14,018 bases of DNA from an uncultured Eubacteriales bacterium. GTDB lineage: Bacteria > Bacillota > Clostridia > Oscillospirales > Acutalibacteraceae. Below, piece after piece: positions 13,960 to 14,018 of the stretch; positions within the stretch are counted from its first letter, which is position 1; every line of letters starts with the position of its first letter. The translations under genes and the position numbers were made by a program. The DNA is taken from contig ONFW01000181.1 in NCBI GenBank assembly GCA_900317215.1, positions 1 through 14,018 on the forward strand, in the 5' to 3' direction. Under the pieces are notes generated by a model. It made no database searches. It saw nothing but the letters and a program-made list of their open reading frames with translations, and was not told where the DNA came from.

Positions 13960-14018
13960 ATGTACGAGGATAAGACTCTCATCTGCAAGGAATGCGGCGC
14001 TGAATTTGTTTTCACAGC
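13960..14018 (+). CDS. Small zinc-ribbon protein (zf-trcl type), 5' end only
   Basis: ATG 13960 with GAGGT seven bases upstream opens a frame that runs off the right edge after about 19 codons (MYEDKTLICKECGAEFVFT). The opening with a CxxC knuckle followed by EFVFT is characteristic of short zinc-ribbon proteins common in clostridia, a probable zinc-ribbon family of unknown role. The second CxxC would lie beyond the window. The 114-base gap from the sigma factor gene has a TTGACT box at 13882 without a good partner, and a small GGCGG/CCGCC hairpin (13905-13921) just before the ribosome site. Confidence 0.75.
   Translation, partial: MYEDKTLICKECGAEFVFT

Overview
The window looks like chromosomal DNA from a Gram-positive anaerobe of the Bacillota, most like a Ruminococcus-type Oscillospiraceae. 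This is inferred from AT-rich intergenic DNA, strong AGGAGG-type ribosome sites, frequent AGA/AGG arginine codons, a SigH-like sigma factor, a zf-trcl-type zinc-ribbon start and secreted Ig-like repeat proteins. No rRNA, tRNA, CRISPR array, IS transposase or phage gene was seen.

Bases 1-2836 (minus strand) carry three paralogous membrane-protein genes, transcribed from a promoter at 2909-2937 in the order 2836 to 1733, 1701 to 703 and 676 to beyond base 1. Each encodes a disordered N-terminus with SP(I/L)G(A/S)YP repeats, then membrane helices, and in the two complete ones a DUF3592-like domain. The two distal copies are a recent tandem duplication, about 89% identical over the 360 bases compared. 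Bases 2837-3164 hold two divergent promoters.

Bases 3165-7242 (plus strand) carry polyphosphate kinase 1 with a long Lys/Glu-rich N-terminal extension, a 6-phosphofructokinase with an unusual active-site pattern (GGNG plus PKTIDND), and a small bacterial PH-domain protein. A bidirectional hairpin terminator at about 7275-7331 separates them from the convergent minus-strand gene for a secreted Ig-like (BIG2-type) repeat protein (7417-8502). Next comes a ComM/YifB AAA+ ATPase gene, also on the minus strand (8609-10135).

Bases 10203-10842 hold no convincing gene. They contain a roughly 340-bp element bounded by a perfect 22-bp inverted repeat and full of internal hairpins, which may be a non-autonomous mobile or structured repeat.

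Bases 10843-13048 are the most unusual part: a two-gene, translationally coupled unit. The first gene encodes a 194-residue protein with an N-terminal CxxC/CxxC zinc ribbon and no other recognised domain. It overlaps by 11 bases a gene for a 543-residue fusion of radical SAM, SPASM-like and JAMM (MPN/JAB) metallopeptidase domains. This suggests a peptide- or protein-modification system in which one polypeptide may both modify and cleave a target. A SigH-like sigma factor with its own promoter follows (13258-13845), and then the start of a small zinc-ribbon protein that runs off the right edge.
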